Assembly (NCBI GenBank): GCA_003648575.1
Contig: QMPN01000043.1
Location: 1 to 15,638, forward strand
Length of the DNA stretch: 15,638 bases
Source: Bacteroidota bacterium
Lineage (GTDB): Bacteria > Bacteroidota > Bacteroidia > Bacteroidales > B18-G4
Reading direction: 5' to 3'
The notes below the pieces were generated by a model. That model ran no database searches and had not been told where the DNA came from. It saw only the letters and a program-made list of their open reading frames with translations. The number at the start of each line of letters is the position of its first letter. Positions within the stretch are counted from its first letter, which is position 1. Below are positions 1-8,473 of the stretch, piece by piece. Position numbers and translations under genes: made by a program.

Positions 1-57
<57 letters not shown>

Positions 58-115
58 CGAAACTATTTTGAAAACGTACTTTGAACGTACATAATTATTT
101 TAAATTTAAATTGAT

Positions 116-1303
116 ATGGCTAAAGAAAAATTTGATCGTTCCAAACCACATGTTAACATTGGTACCATTGGTCACGTTGACCACGGGAAAACAACCCTTA
201 CTGCAGCCATCACACTGAACCTGCAGGACAAAGGTCTGGCGGCATTCAAATCTTTCGACGAGATTGACAATGCCCCGGAAGAAAAAGAAAGAGGTATTAC
301 CATTAACACTGCTCACGTTGAGTACGAGACTGACAACAGGCACTATGCACACGTTGACTGTCCTGGTCACGCTGACTACGTTAAGAATATGGTTACCGGT
401 GCTGCCCAGATGGATGGAGCTATCCTTGTTGTAGCTGCCACTGACGGCCCAATGCCCCAGACTCGTGAGCATATCCTGCTTGCACGTCAGGTAGGTGTAC
501 CTAAGATCGTTGTTTTCATGAACAAAGTTGACATGGTTGACGACGAAGAACTTCTGGAACTTGTTGAAATGGAAATCAGGGAACTGCTCTCATTCTACGA
601 ATTCGATGGCGACAACACTCCTGTTATCCAAGGTTCTGCACTTGGTGCATTGAACAAAGAGGAAAAATGGTCAGAAAAAATCATGGAGCTCATGGATGCT
701 TGTGATACATGGATCCCACTGCCACCACGTGACGTGGATAAACCATTCCTGATGCCCGTTGAGGATGTATTCTCAATCACAGGTCGTGGTACCGTTGCTA
801 CCGGTAGGATTGAAACTGGTGTTATCAACTCAGGTGACCCTGTTGACATCGTAGGTATGGGTGCTGAAAAGCTGAAATCAGTTGTTACTGGTGTTGAGAT
901 GTTCCGTAAGATCCTCGATCGTGGTGAAGCTGGTGACAATGCTGGTCTTCTCCTCCGTGGTATCGACAAGAATGAGATTTCACGCGGTATGGTAATTGCT
1001 ACCCCCGGATCAATTACACCACACACCAAAATAAAAGCTGAGGTTTATATCCTGAAGAAAGAAGAAGGTGGACGTCACACTCCATTCCACAACAAGTATC
1101 GTCCTCAATTCTACTTCAGAACAACTGATGTAACCGGTGAGATCATGCTCCCCGACGGTGTTGAAATGGTTATGCCAGGCGACAACCTTACTATTGAAGT
1201 TCATCTGATCGCAGCAGTAGCGATGGACAAAGGTCTGCGTTTTGCTATCCGTGAAGGTGGTCGTACAGTAGGTGCCGGACAGGTAACTGATATTATTGAG
1301 TAA
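116..1303 (+). CDS. tuf: Translation elongation factor Tu (EF-Tu)
   Basis: EF-Tu is the GTPase that delivers aminoacyl-tRNA to the ribosomal A site in the cytoplasm. The 395-residue length is usual for bacterial EF-Tu (E. coli about 394). Visible GTPase motifs are the P-loop G19-T26 (GHVDHGKT), switch I around R59-I63 (RGITI), the DCPGH motif at 81-85 with catalytic His85, NKVD at 136-139 and SAL at 174-176. Domains 2 and 3 follow to the typical end [11 protein letters not shown]. The ATG at 116 gives the canonical start [14 protein letters not shown]. The leader (TAAATTTAAATTGAT) is AT-rich with no Shine-Dalgarno motif. The gene sits between tRNA-Thr and tRNA-Trp, and a strong RNA hairpin begins 8 bases after its stop. 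I see no truncation or missing catalytic residue. Confidence 0.99.
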   Translation: MAKEKFDRSKPHVNIGTIGHVDHGKTTLTAAITLNLQDKGLAAFKSFDEIDNAPEEKERGITINTAHVEYETDNRHYAHVDCPGHADYVKNMVTGAAQMDGAILVVAATDGPMPQTREHILLARQVGVPKIVVFMNKVDMVDDEELLELVEMEIRELLSFYEFDGDNTPVIQGSALGALNKEEKWSEKIMELMDACDTWIPLPPRDVDKPFLMPVEDVFSITGRGTVATGRIETGVINSGDPVDIVGMGAEKLKSVVTGVEMFRKILDRGEAGDNAGLLLRGIDKNEISRGMVIATPGSITPHTKIKAEVYILKKEEGGRHTPFHNKYRPQFYFRTTDVTGEIMLPDGVEMVMPGDNLTIEVHLIAAVAMDKGLRFAIREGGRTVGAGQVTDIIE

Positions 1304-1311
1304 TAAAATAT

Positions 1312-1367
1312 ATTGAGATATGACCAATTGCACCCCGTTTAACAGGGGTGCTTCGTCGTATCTCGAT
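1312..1367 (+). promoter_or_regulatory. Two-tier RNA hairpin between tuf and tRNA-Trp
   Basis: The outer stem pairs 1312-1324 with 1355-1367: 13 continuous pairs, two of them U-G wobbles. A small internal loop (1325-1329 and 1352-1354) follows, then an inner stem of 7 pairs, 1330-1336 (GCACCCC) with 1345-1351 (GGGGTGC), around an 8-base loop. The wobbles pair only in + strand RNA, so the structure suits the tuf transcript. No T-run follows, so it is not a classical intrinsic terminator. It could be an RNase III or tRNA-processing site that separates tuf mRNA from tRNA-Trp, or protection for the tuf 3' end. The pairing is read directly; the role is inferred. Confidence 0.65.
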
Positions 1368-1370
1368 CAT

Positions 1371-1443
1371 ACGGGTGTAGCTCAACTGGTAGAGTAGTGG
1401 TCTCCAAAACCATTGGTTGTGGGTTCGAGTCCTACCACCCGTG
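1371..1443 (+). tRNA. tRNA-Trp (CCA anticodon)
   Basis: This is a complete 73-base cloverleaf. The acceptor stem is 1371-1377 (ACGGGTG) with 1436-1442 (CACCCGT), fully paired. The D stem is 1380-1383 with 1392-1395. The anticodon stem 1397-1401 with 1409-1413 encloses loop CTCCAAA, placing anticodon CCA at 1404-1406. The T stem is 1419-1423 with 1431-1435 and has the standard TTCGAGT loop. The discriminator is G1443, as expected for tryptophan. CCA is not encoded. The tRNA starts only three bases after the long hairpin and is followed 18 bases later by secE, the usual tuf-trnW-secE order. Confidence 0.97.
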
Positions 1444-1461
1444 CTAAAAACATTAAAACAA

Positions 1462-1659
1462 ATGGCTAAGTTCAAATTTCAGGCGTACATTGAAGATAGC
1501 TATGATGAATTGATTCACAAGGTATCATGGCCATCCTGGAGTGAATTGCAGAATTCTGCAATCGTTGTATCCATTGCTTCCCTCATAATCGCATTTATCG
1601 TTTATATGATGGATATCTCATTTCAGACTTTACTCGAACAGTTCTACACTCTTTTTTAG
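1462..1659 (+). CDS. secE: Preprotein translocase subunit SecE
   Basis: SecE stabilises SecY in the inner-membrane SecYEG channel. The protein has 65 residues, the short single-helix form found in most bacteria outside the gammaproteobacteria. Residues 1-30 are amphipathic and include the conserved VSWPSWSEL stretch (21-29), like the VxWPxxxE motif of the family. One membrane segment spans about 31-50 (SAIVVSIASLIIAFIVYMM). I chose the ATG at 1462 because an earlier in-frame ATG at 1417 lies inside tRNA-Trp and adds 15 unrelated residues. The leader is A-rich (CATTAAAACAA) without a Shine-Dalgarno motif. It sits directly before nusG, as in most bacteria. Confidence 0.95.
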   Translation: MAKFKFQAYIEDSYDELIHKVSWPSWSELQNSAIVVSIASLIIAFIVYMMDISFQTLLEQFYTLF

Positions 1660-1722
1660 AGTATGACTGAACGAGCTAGCGTAATTAATATCGTTTGATA
1701 ATAACCAATCCCACTGACACGA

Positions 1723-2265
1723 ATGAGTGAGCAATTAAAAAAGTGGTACGTAGTACGGGCGATTAGTGGAAAAGAGAAAAAGGTAAAAGAATACCTTGAA
1801 CACGAAATTGATCGTCTAAATTTACAGGACTATATTTCTCAAATACTGATTCCTACGGAGAAGGTATATCAGGTTAGGAAAGGAAAGAAAATCAGTAAGG
1901 AAAGAAATTATTTCCCTGGTTATGTACTTATTGAAGCAGCACTCACGGGGGAAATTCCGCATATTATCCGGAACATTCCCAACGTCCTTGGGTTTCTGGG
2001 AACCAAAGGAGAACCGGATCCTATCAGACCGGTAGAGGTAAATAGGATACTCGGTAAAGTTGATGAACTTGCTGAACTGGGTGAAGAGGTTAATATCCCC
2101 TTCATCGTCGGAGAAACCGTAAAGGTCATCGACGGCCCTTTCAACAGCTTTAGCGGCATTATTGAGGAGATCAACGAAGAGAAGAAGAAGTTGAAAGTGA
2201 TGGTGAAGATCTTCGGTCGAAAAACACCTTTGGAACTCGGTTTTATGCAGGTTGAAAAAGAGTAG
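1723..2265 (+). CDS. nusG: Transcription termination/antitermination factor NusG
   Basis: NusG binds the RNA polymerase clamp through its NGN domain and modulates elongation, pausing and Rho action; its KOW domain contacts Rho or ribosomal protein S10. The protein is 180 residues, close to E. coli (181). The NGN domain runs about residues 6-115, from WYVVRAISGKEKKV, with the FPGYVLIEAAL segment at 64-74. The C-terminal KOW domain covers about 126-180, with core IDGPFNSFSGII at 136-147. The start ATG at 1723 yields the expected short N-terminus before the first NGN strand. The 63-base secE-nusG spacer holds no clear promoter or hairpin. Confidence 0.97.
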   Translation: MSEQLKKWYVVRAISGKEKKVKEYLEHEIDRLNLQDYISQILIPTEKVYQVRKGKKISKERNYFPGYVLIEAALTGEIPHIIRNIPNVLGFLGTKGEPDPIRPVEVNRILGKVDELAELGEEVNIPFIVGETVKVIDGPFNSFSGIIEEINEEKKKLKVMVKIFGRKTPLELGFMQVEKE

Positions 2266-2300
2266 ACCTGTTTTGTTAATCCATTAAGAGTACATTCAAA

Positions 2301-2750
2301 ATGGCAAAAGAAGTTAGCGGACTTATCAAGCTACAAATCAGAGGGGGCGCGGCAAACCCTTCACCTCCCATTGGTCCAGCGCTTGGTGCAAAAGGCATCA
2401 ACATCATGGAGTTCTGTAAGCAGTTCAACGCGAGAACCCAGGACCAGGCAGGAAAGGTATTGCCAGTCATCATTACGGTTTATAAAGATAAATCATTTGA
2501 TTTTATCATTAAAACTCCTCCTGTTGCCGTTCAATTACTCGATGCAGCAAAGATCAAAAAAGGTTCTCCGGAACCTAACCGTACTAAAGTGGCAAGCGTG
2601 ACCTGGGATCAGGTTCGTGCAATTGCTGAAGCTAAAATGGTTGATCTGAATGCTTTCGAAGTTGAATCAGCAATGAGGATGGTTGCAGGAACTGCAAGAA
2701 GTATGGGTCTTAAAATTAAAGGATCTGCTCCTTTTGATCAGAAAAAGTAG
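2301..2750 (+). CDS. rplK: 50S ribosomal protein L11
   Basis: L11 binds the GTPase-associated centre of 23S rRNA at the base of the ribosomal stalk, takes part in elongation-factor function and is the site of thiopeptide action. The protein is 149 residues, slightly longer than E. coli L11 (142). The N-terminal domain carries the proline-rich loop [10 protein letters not shown] (20-29) that packs against rRNA helices 43/44. The C-terminal RNA-binding domain ends with the typical [13 protein letters not shown] stretch. The start [13 protein letters not shown] at the 2301 ATG matches the family. The gene lies 35 bases after nusG and 54 bases before rplA. I could not identify an L1 autoregulatory site with confidence. 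Confidence 0.98.
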   Translation: MAKEVSGLIKLQIRGGAANPSPPIGPALGAKGINIMEFCKQFNARTQDQAGKVLPVIITVYKDKSFDFIIKTPPVAVQLLDAAKIKKGSPEPNRTKVASVTWDQVRAIAEAKMVDLNAFEVESAMRMVAGTARSMGLKIKGSAPFDQKK

Positions 2751-2804
2751 TTGGCTTGCTAAGTCAGGTCGTAGTAAAAACTATCTAAACGAGTTAAGCG
2801 AAAA

Positions 2805-3500
2805 ATGGCTAAACTAACAAAGAAACAGAAAACAGCAGACGAAAAGTTTGACAGAGACGGTATCTATTCCGTTGAAGAAGCTGTAAAGCTTGTCAAGGAA
2901 ATTACCGATGTAAACTTCGATGCTTCTGTTGATGTAAGTGTAAGACTTGGTGTCGACCCACGAAAGGCCAATCAAATGGTCAGGGGAATCGTAACCTTGC
3001 CCAACGGTACAGGTAAAGAGGTTAGAGTATTGGTACTTTGTACCCCCGATAAGGAGGAAGAAGCAAAGGCTGCCGGTGCCGACCTTGTTGGTCTCGATGA
3101 TTTCATCGAAAAGATCAAAAAAGGCTGGATCGAGTTCGACGTGGTAGTAACCATGCCGAGCGTTATGGGTAAAGTTGGACCCCTTGGTAAAGTATTGGGC
3201 CCAAGAGGATTGATGCCAAATCCGAAAACAGGAACTGTGACAATGGATATCGCGAAGGCTGTTAGTGAGGTGAAAGCCGGTAAAATCGACTTTAAAGTCG
3301 ACAAATTCGGTATCATTCACGCAGCAGTAGGAAAAACTTCATTTGAAGAAGACAAACTGCTCGAGAATGTGAAGGAGATCCTTCAAACCATCGTTAAGCT
3401 GAAACCATCGTCCTCAAAAGGTACATATTTGAGGAGTGTTGTGCTCTCCAGTACCATGAGTCCGGGTATTCAGATCGAACCGAAATCTATTGCTACTTAA
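2805..3500 (+). CDS. rplA: 50S ribosomal protein L1
   Basis: L1 binds 23S rRNA helices 76-78, forms the mobile stalk that guides deacylated tRNA through the E site, and in many bacteria represses translation of its own L11-L1 mRNA. The 231-residue length matches the family (E. coli 234). The L1 signature lies at about 125-143, [19 protein letters not shown]. The start [16 protein letters not shown] at the 2805 ATG is typical. The leader, GAGTTAAGCGAAAA, is AT-rich with only a weak GAG. It is followed 24 bases later by rplJ, a much tighter gap than in E. coli, where a long L10-responsive leader separates the two. Confidence 0.98.
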   Translation: MAKLTKKQKTADEKFDRDGIYSVEEAVKLVKEITDVNFDASVDVSVRLGVDPRKANQMVRGIVTLPNGTGKEVRVLVLCTPDKEEEAKAAGADLVGLDDFIEKIKKGWIEFDVVVTMPSVMGKVGPLGKVLGPRGLMPNPKTGTVTMDIAKAVSEVKAGKIDFKVDKFGIIHAAVGKTSFEEDKLLENVKEILQTIVKLKPSSSKGTYLRSVVLSSTMSPGIQIEPKSIAT

Positions 3501-3524
3501 TCTTTTGCAAAGAAGCTAATAACT

Positions 3525-4046
3525 ATGAAAAAAGAAGAAAAAAACCAAGTGGTTGAAGCATTGGCTGATCGGCTGAGTAACAACAATAACTTTTACATTG
3601 CTGATACTTCAGAATTGAACGCCGAAGATACTTCAGCGCTTCGTAGATTATGCTTCAAGCGTGAAGTGACCCTCACGGTCGTTAAAAACACATTGCTCAA
3701 AAAAGCAATGGAAAAGACCGAAAAGGACCTGGAAGGACTTTATGACATTCTTAAAGGCCCCACGTCTATCATGTTTGCAGAAGCCGGAAATGCACCTGCC
3801 AAGCTGATCAAGGAGTTCAGAAAAACAACTGGACGCCCGATCCTGAAAGGCGCATATATCGAGGAAATGACCTACGTAGGTGACGATCAGCTAGACTTCC
3901 TGGTTGCAATTAAATCCAAAAATGAGCTTGTTGGCGATATTATTGGATTACTGCAATCACCTGTCAGCAACGTTATGTCTGCATTGCAGAGCGGAGGAAA
4001 CATCCTTTCCGGTGTTGTGAAAACACTTTCAGAGAAATCTGAATAA
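3525..4046 (+). CDS. rplJ: 50S ribosomal protein L10
   Basis: L10 anchors the L7/L12 dimers to the ribosome and forms the base of the stalk. The protein is 173 residues (E. coli 165). The N-terminal globular domain includes the conserved VVKNTLLKKA segment (52-61). The C-terminal stretch, ending in VMSALQSGGNILSGVVKTLSEKSE, is the helix region expected to carry L12 dimers. It starts at the 3525 ATG, MKKEEKNQVVEAL. Only 24 bases separate it from rplA, leaving little room for a classical L10-binding leader; any control would have to act within that gap or the coding sequence. rplL follows after 51 bases. Confidence 0.97.
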   Translation: MKKEEKNQVVEALADRLSNNNNFYIADTSELNAEDTSALRRLCFKREVTLTVVKNTLLKKAMEKTEKDLEGLYDILKGPTSIMFAEAGNAPAKLIKEFRKTTGRPILKGAYIEEMTYVGDDQLDFLVAIKSKNELVGDIIGLLQSPVSNVMSALQSGGNILSGVVKTLSEKSE

Positions 4047-4048
4047 TT

Positions 4049-4060
4049 ATTGTATACAAT
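4049..4060. repeat. 12-bp perfect palindrome ATTGTATACAAT in the rplJ-rplL spacer
   Basis: ATTGTATACAAT reads identically on both strands and lies two bases after the rplJ stop and 37 bases before rplL. A near copy, ATTGTTTACAAT, lies at 8448-8459 before rpoC (11 of 12 bases the same). It could be an operator-like box or chance in AT-rich spacer; a few 12-bp palindromes are expected in a window this size. Confidence 0.3.
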
Positions 4061-4097
4061 TTTAGAAAAATAACAATCATTAAAAAAGAGTAATAAA

Positions 4098-4481
4098 ATG
4101 GCAGATCTGAAAAAATTTGCAGAAGAATTGGTAAATTTAACTGTAAAAGAAGTAAATGAGCTGGCAGAGATCCTTAAGGAGGAATATGGCATTGAGCCAG
4201 CTGCAGCTGCTGCAGTAGTTGCTGCTCCAGGCGCCGGTGGTGCTGATGGTGCTGCAGGTGGCGAAGAACAAACCGCATTTGATGTTATCATCAAAGCTGC
4301 GGGGCAGTCTAAACTTGCTGTTGTAAAACTGGTTAAAGAACTGACCAGCCTTGGCCTGAAAGAAGCTAAAGAGCTTGTAGATGCAGCTCCTAAAGCGATC
4401 AAAGAAGGCGTAACTAAAGATGAAGCTGAAGCTTTACAAAAACAATTAGAGGAAGCCGGAGCAGAGGTTGAAGTTAAATAA
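4098..4481 (+). CDS. rplL: 50S ribosomal protein L7/L12
   Basis: L7/L12 is the multi-copy stalk protein that recruits and stimulates the translational GTPases. The protein is 127 residues (E. coli 121). The N-terminal dimerisation helices cover about 1-33. A flexible alanine/glycine-rich hinge follows at about 34-56, [20 protein letters not shown]. The C-terminal factor-binding domain ends in the canonical [10 protein letters not shown]. It starts at the 4098 [19 protein letters not shown]. The leader AAAAAAGAGTAATAAA is A-rich. It is followed by a long hairpin before rpoB, which would let the cell make more L12 than RNA polymerase from the same transcript. Confidence 0.98.
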   Translation: MADLKKFAEELVNLTVKEVNELAEILKEEYGIEPAAAAAVVAAPGAGGADGAAGGEEQTAFDVIIKAAGQSKLAVVKLVKELTSLGLKEAKELVDAAPKAIKEGVTKDEAEALQKQLEEAGAEVEVK

Positions 4482-4496
4482 GGTTTCTTCTTATAT

Positions 4497-4545
4497 CGAA
4501 ATTGACCTCTTCCGGGACTAGGTTCCAGGAAGCAGGTCAATTTCG
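4497..4545 (+). terminator. Long hairpin between rplL and rpoB, probable attenuator or processing site
   Basis: The outer stem pairs 4497-4508 (CGAAATTGACCT) with 4534-4545 (AGGTCAATTTCG), 12 perfect pairs. Across a single bulged C (4533) it continues into 4509-4513 (CTTCC) with 4528-4532 (GGAAG). Four more pairs (4514-4517 with 4523-4526, one G-U) close a 5-base loop. The tail GCATTTTGTTCTTTAA is T-rich but interrupted, so termination is probably partial. In E. coli the same gap holds an attenuator and an RNase III site that lower rpoBC expression relative to rplL. This stem is at the same place; that it has the same role is an inference. Confidence 0.7.
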
Positions 4546-4577
4546 CATTTTGTTCTTTAAAATATTTTCTTGACTTC

Positions 4578-4595
4578 ATCCCGAGTAATCGGGAT
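4578..4595 (+). promoter_or_regulatory. GUAA-tetraloop hairpin just upstream of the rpoB start
   Basis: The 7-bp stem 4578-4584 (ATCCCGA) with 4589-4595 (TCGGGAT) closes on GTAA, a GNRA-type tetraloop. It ends 15 bases before the rpoB TTG start, close enough to affect ribosome access. No T-run follows, so termination is unlikely. A GNRA loop suggests a stable fold or a docking site, but function is inferred only. Confidence 0.55.
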
Positions 4596-4610
4596 TAAAA
4601 CCTTATAACC

Positions 4611-7600
4611 TTGGCTGTAGAAAAATTCAAAAAAATCAACTTTGGAAGTTCGCAGATACGAACTGAATACCCTGACCTTCTTGAGATCCAACTTAAGTCG
4701 TTCCAGGATTTCTTCCAACTTGACACCAATCCGGAAAATCGTGTAAACGAAGGATTGTACAAAGTATTCAGCGAAAACTTTCCTATTTCTGATGCCAGGA
4801 ACAACTTTGTATTAGAATTTCTAGACTATTTCGTTGACCCACCCAGGTATTCCATCGAGGAATGCATTGCGCGTGGATTAACTTATAGTGTGCCCCTGAA
4901 GGCAAAACTGAAACTCTATTGCACTGATCCTGAGCATGAAGATTTTGAAACCATTGTACAGGATGTGTACCTGGGGATGATACCTTATCTGACCCCAAAA
5001 GGTACCTTCGTGGTCAATGGTGCTGAGCGTGTTGTAGTATCACAGCTGCACCGCTCACCAGGCGTATTTTTTGGGACTACCCTGCATGCAAATGGTAGCC
5101 AGCTGTATTCCGCGAGGATCATTCCTTTTAAAGGATCCTGGATGGAATTCACCACTGATATCAACAATGTGATGTACGCCTACATCGACAGAAAGAAGAA
5201 ATTACCCGTTACAACGCTGCTTCGTGCAATCGGTTACGAAAGCGATAAGGATATCCTTGAGATCTTTGACCTGGCTGAAGAGATCAAAGTCAGCAAGGCA
5301 GGCCTTAAACGTATACTCGGAAGAAGGCTCGCTGCAAGGGTTTTGCGCTCATGGATTGAAGATTTCGTCGATGAAGATACAGGCGAAGTTGTTTCCATCG
5401 AAAGGACAGAGGTGATCATCGATCGTGAAACTGAGCTTGAAGCTGAACATATCGACATGATTGTTGATGCCGGCATTAAGACCGTCCTCCTCCACAGGGA
5501 AGACATTTCAACCGGTGATTACAGTATTATTTTCAATACATTACAAAAAGATACCGCCAACTCAGAGAAAGAGGCTGTTGAATTCATTTACAGGCAATTG
5601 CGTAATGCTGAGCCACCTGATGAAGAAACAGCAAGAGGCATTATTGACAAGCTCTTCTTCTCTGATAAGCGATACGACCTTGGTGATGTAGGGCGTTACA
5701 GGATCAACAAAAAGCTGAATCTGGAAACTGCTAGCGATATCAAGGTATTGACCAAGGAGGATATTATTTCCATCATCAAGCACCTGATCATGCTTGCAAA
5801 TGCAAAGACAGATGTTGATGATATCGACCACCTGAGTAATCGTAGGGTCAGGACCGTAGGTGAGCAATTGTACTCACAATTCGGTGTCGGCCTTGCACGT
5901 ATGGCACGTACCATCAGGGAAAGGATGAATGTGAGAGACAATGAGGTCTTCACCCCTACTGACCTGATTAATGCCAAAACACTTTCTTCGGTGATCAATT
6001 CATTCTTTGGCACAAACCAGCTTTCCCAGTTTATGGACCAGACCAACCCACTGTCGGAGATTACGCACAAGCGTAGGGTTTCCGCACTTGGACCTGGTGG
6101 TCTGTCAAGGGAAAGAGCAGGATTTGAGGTCAGGGATGTACACTATACCCACTACGGGCGTTTGTGTACCATCGAAACCCCTGAGGGTCCAAATATCGGG
6201 CTAATCTCCTCACTCTGTGTATATGCCAAGATCAACAAACTTGGTTTCATTGAAACCCCATACAGGAAGGTAGAAAATGGTAAGGTGAACCTTAATGAGT
6301 CACCCATTTACCTTTCTGCCGAAGAAGAAGAAGAAAAGATTATCGCCCAGGCAAGTACTTTGCTGAAGGATGATGGTTCTTTTGTCAGAGATAAAGTGAA
6401 AGTCCGCTACCAGGCAGATTATCCTATTATCGATAAAACTGAAGTTGACCTTATCGACAGTGCACCTAACCAGATCGCATCCATTGCTGCATCACTTATT
6501 CCATTCCTGGAACATGATGATGCGAACAGGGCTTTGATGGGATCTAATATGATGCGCCAGGCTGTACCACTGATGAAACCTGAAATACCACTGGTAGGAA
6601 CAGGTATTGAAGTAGATGTAGCCCAGGATTCACGTGTTCTGGTCAACGCCGAAGGCGAAGGCATCGTGGAATATGTTGATGCGGATGAGATTGTGATCCG
6701 CTATTCCAGAATGGATGAGGAAAAACTGGTCAGCTTTAATGATGACGTCAGGAAATATCGCCTTACCAAGTTCATGCGTACTAACCAGAACACCAGCGTA
6801 ACCCTCAGCCCTATCGTGAAAAAAGGCGATAAGGTGAAGAAAGGACAGGTGCTTTGCGAAGGTTATGCTACTCAAAATGGCGAGCTTGCCCTTGGACGTA
6901 ACATGATGGTAGCCTTTATGCCCTGGAAAGGATATAACTTCGAGGATGCTATTGTGATTTCCGAACGTGTTGTTCGCGAAGATATCTTTACCTCTATACA
7001 CATTGAAGAGTTTACCCTTGAAGTAAGGGATACAAAACGTGGTGTGGAAGAGCTTACAAACGATATTCCGAATGTTAGTGCGGAAGCAACCAAAGATCTT
7101 GACGAGAATGGATTGATCAGAGTTGGTGCTGAAGTATCTGAAGGTGATATTCTGATCGGTAAGATCACCCCGAAAGGTGAAAGTGATCCTACCCCGGAAG
7201 AAAAACTGCTGCGTGCGATCTTTGGTGATAAAGCAGGTGATGTAAAGAATGCATCCTTGAAAGCACCTCCTGCCATGCAGGGTGTTGTGATCGATAACAA
7301 GCTGTTCTCCAGGTCAGTAAAAGACAGGAAGTCGAAAGCTAAAGAGAAAGATGTAATCGCTGCACTGCAGGATGCCTTTAATAAGGAAGTTGCTGACCTT
7401 AAATTAAGGCTTACCGAGAAACTTACTGTTCTTGTAAGTGGAAAGACCTCTCAGGGGGTAACTAACAATTTCAAGGAAGTACAGATTCCTAAGAAGTCTA
7501 AATTCACACAGAAAGCCCTATCGGCTATCGATTATATTACAGTGAACCCAAGCAAATGGACCACTGATAAAGCAAAGAACGAGCTGATCATACAAGTGAT

Positions 7601-8417
7601 CAACAACTTTAATGTTAAGTACAAGGAGATCCTTGGTGAGCATAACCGTAAGAAATTTGTTGCCACTGTTGGTGATGAGCTTCCAAACGGTATTGTTCAG
7701 ATGGCCAAGGTATTCGTTGTGAAGAAACGTAAACTGAAGGTTGGTGATAAGATGTCAGGGCGTCACGGTAACAAAGGTATCGTTGCTAAGATAGTAAGGC
7801 AGGAAGATATGCCGTTCCTGGAAGATGGAACACCTGTCGACATCGTCCTCAACCCATTGGGCGTACCTTCACGTATGAACCTTGGACAGATCTACGAAAC
7901 TGTACTTGGATGGGCCGGTATGAAGCTTGGTGAGCGATATGCAACACCGATCTTTGATGGTGCCAGCATAGAGCAGATCACCGAACTTGTTAAGAAATCA
8001 GGCATCCCTGAAAACGGAAAAGTATGGCTGCATGACGGCGAGACCGGTGAAAGGTTCGACCAGCCCACAACAGTTGGATATATATACATGCTGAAACTGC
8101 ACCATATGGTGGATGATAAGATGCATGCCAGGTCTATCGGACCCTACTCCCTCATTACGCAACAGCCACTTGGTGGTAAAGCACAATTTGGTGGGCAGCG
8201 TTTTGGTGAAATGGAGGTCTGGGCCCTTGAAGCATTTGGTGCTGCCAACGTGCTACAGGAGATTCTGACAGTGAAATCAGATGATGTTCAGGGAAGGGCA
8301 AAAGCGTATGAAGCCATAGTTAAAGGTGAAAATATGCCGATCCCGGGTATTCCTGAATCATTCAACGTTCTGATACACGAACTCAGAGGCCTCGGCCTGA
8401 ACGTCACCTTTGAATAG
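4611..8417 (+). CDS. rpoB: DNA-directed RNA polymerase subunit beta
   Basis: This is the beta subunit, forming one pincer of RNA polymerase with part of the catalytic cleft and the rifampicin pocket. Its 1268 residues fit non-proteobacterial beta (E. coli 1342). The rifampicin cluster, [19 protein letters not shown] onward, keeps Q473, D476, H486 and S491, equivalent to E. coli Q513, D516, H526 and S531, so no classical resistance substitution is visible. The switch-region motif MSGRHGNKG begins at residue 1048. The C-terminus ends [18 protein letters not shown]. The start is a TTG at 4611, giving [14 protein letters not shown]; an in-frame stop lies at 4596-4598, there is no ATG between, and no internal Met occurs before conserved sequence. 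rpoC follows after 56 bases. Confidence 0.98.
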   Translation: MAVEKFKKINFGSSQIRTEYPDLLEIQLKSFQDFFQLDTNPENRVNEGLYKVFSENFPISDARNNFVLEFLDYFVDPPRYSIEECIARGLTYSVPLKAKLKLYCTDPEHEDFETIVQDVYLGMIPYLTPKGTFVVNGAERVVVSQLHRSPGVFFGTTLHANGSQLYSARIIPFKGSWMEFTTDINNVMYAYIDRKKKLPVTTLLRAIGYESDKDILEIFDLAEEIKVSKAGLKRILGRRLAARVLRSWIEDFVDEDTGEVVSIERTEVIIDRETELEAEHIDMIVDAGIKTVLLHREDISTGDYSIIFNTLQKDTANSEKEAVEFIYRQLRNAEPPDEETARGIIDKLFFSDKRYDLGDVGRYRINKKLNLETASDIKVLTKEDIISIIKHLIMLANAKTDVDDIDHLSNRRVRTVGEQLYSQFGVGLARMARTIRERMNVRDNEVFTPTDLINAKTLSSVINSFFGTNQLSQFMDQTNPLSEITHKRRVSALGPGGLSRERAGFEVRDVHYTHYGRLCTIETPEGPNIGLISSLCVYAKINKLGFIETPYRKVENGKVNLNESPIYLSAEEEEEKIIAQASTLLKDDGSFVRDKVKVRYQADYPIIDKTEVDLIDSAPNQIASIAASLIPFLEHDDANRALMGSNMMRQAVPLMKPEIPLVGTGIEVDVAQDSRVLVNAEGEGIVEYVDADEIVIRYSRMDEEKLVSFNDDVRKYRLTKFMRTNQNTSVTLSPIVKKGDKVKKGQVLCEGYATQNGELALGRNMMVAFMPWKGYNFEDAIVISERVVREDIFTSIHIEEFTLEVRDTKRGVEELTNDIPNVSAEATKDLDENGLIRVGAEVSEGDILIGKITPKGESDPTPEEKLLRAIFGDKAGDVKNASLKAPPAMQGVVIDNKLFSRSVKDRKSKAKEKDVIAALQDAFNKEVADLKLRLTEKLTVLVSGKTSQGVTNNFKEVQIPKKSKFTQKALSAIDYITVNPSKWTTDKAKNELIIQVINNFNVKYKEILGEHNRKKFVATVGDELPNGIVQMAKVFVVKKRKLKVGDKMSGRHGNKGIVAKIVRQEDMPFLEDGTPVDIVLNPLGVPSRMNLGQIYETVLGWAGMKLGERYATPIFDGASIEQITELVKKSGIPENGKVWLHDGETGERFDQPTTVGYIYMLKLHHMVDDKMHARSIGPYSLITQQPLGGKAQFGGQRFGEMEVWALEAFGAANVLQEILTVKSDDVQGRAKAYEAIVKGENMPIPGIPESFNVLIHELRGLGLNVTFE

Positions 8418-8447
8418 GTGCATTCGACTTTTAAGTGTTAGTATTTA

Positions 8448-8459
8448 ATTGTTTACAAT
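8448..8459. repeat. Near-palindrome ATTGTTTACAAT before rpoC
   Basis: ATTGT-TT-ACAAT lies in the rpoB-rpoC spacer, 14 bases before the rpoC ATG. It matches the rplJ-rplL palindrome at 4049-4060 at 11 of 12 positions. The rest of the spacer is AT-rich and ends in a TATATATAT run. A shared regulatory box and chance similarity in AT-rich DNA are both possible. Confidence 0.25.
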
Positions 8460-8473
8460 AATATTATATATAT

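Noticed and set aside
58..115. Bacteroidota promoter (TTTG / TAnnTTTG) before tuf
   Set aside because: TACTTTG and TATTTTG are each one base short of the -7 consensus and no properly spaced -33 element is present.
1417..1461. Upstream ATG extending secE by 15 residues
   Set aside because: It begins inside the tRNA-Trp gene and the added residues are not SecE-like.
2266..2300. L1-binding autoregulatory site before rplK
   Set aside because: The 35-base spacer shows no clear stem resembling the L1 rRNA site; not supportable by eye.
2814..3320. 168-codon minus-strand frame opposite rplA
   Set aside because: Low-quality composition with no known motif; the sense strand is plain L1.
3501..3524. 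L10-responsive leader before rplJ
   Set aside because: Only 24 bases lie between rplA and rplJ, and no structure with a kink-turn-like fold could be seen.
3887..4579. 230-codon open frame on the minus strand opposite rplJ and rplL
   Set aside because: It is antisense to two clearly conserved ribosomal protein genes, and its Ala/Ser-rich sequence mirrors the L12 hinge codons. No recognisable domain.
6018..6083. Possible rifampicin-resistance changes in RpoB
   Set aside because: The key residues Q473, D476, H486 and S491 are the wild-type ones; Thr at the E. coli N518 position is common in other phyla.
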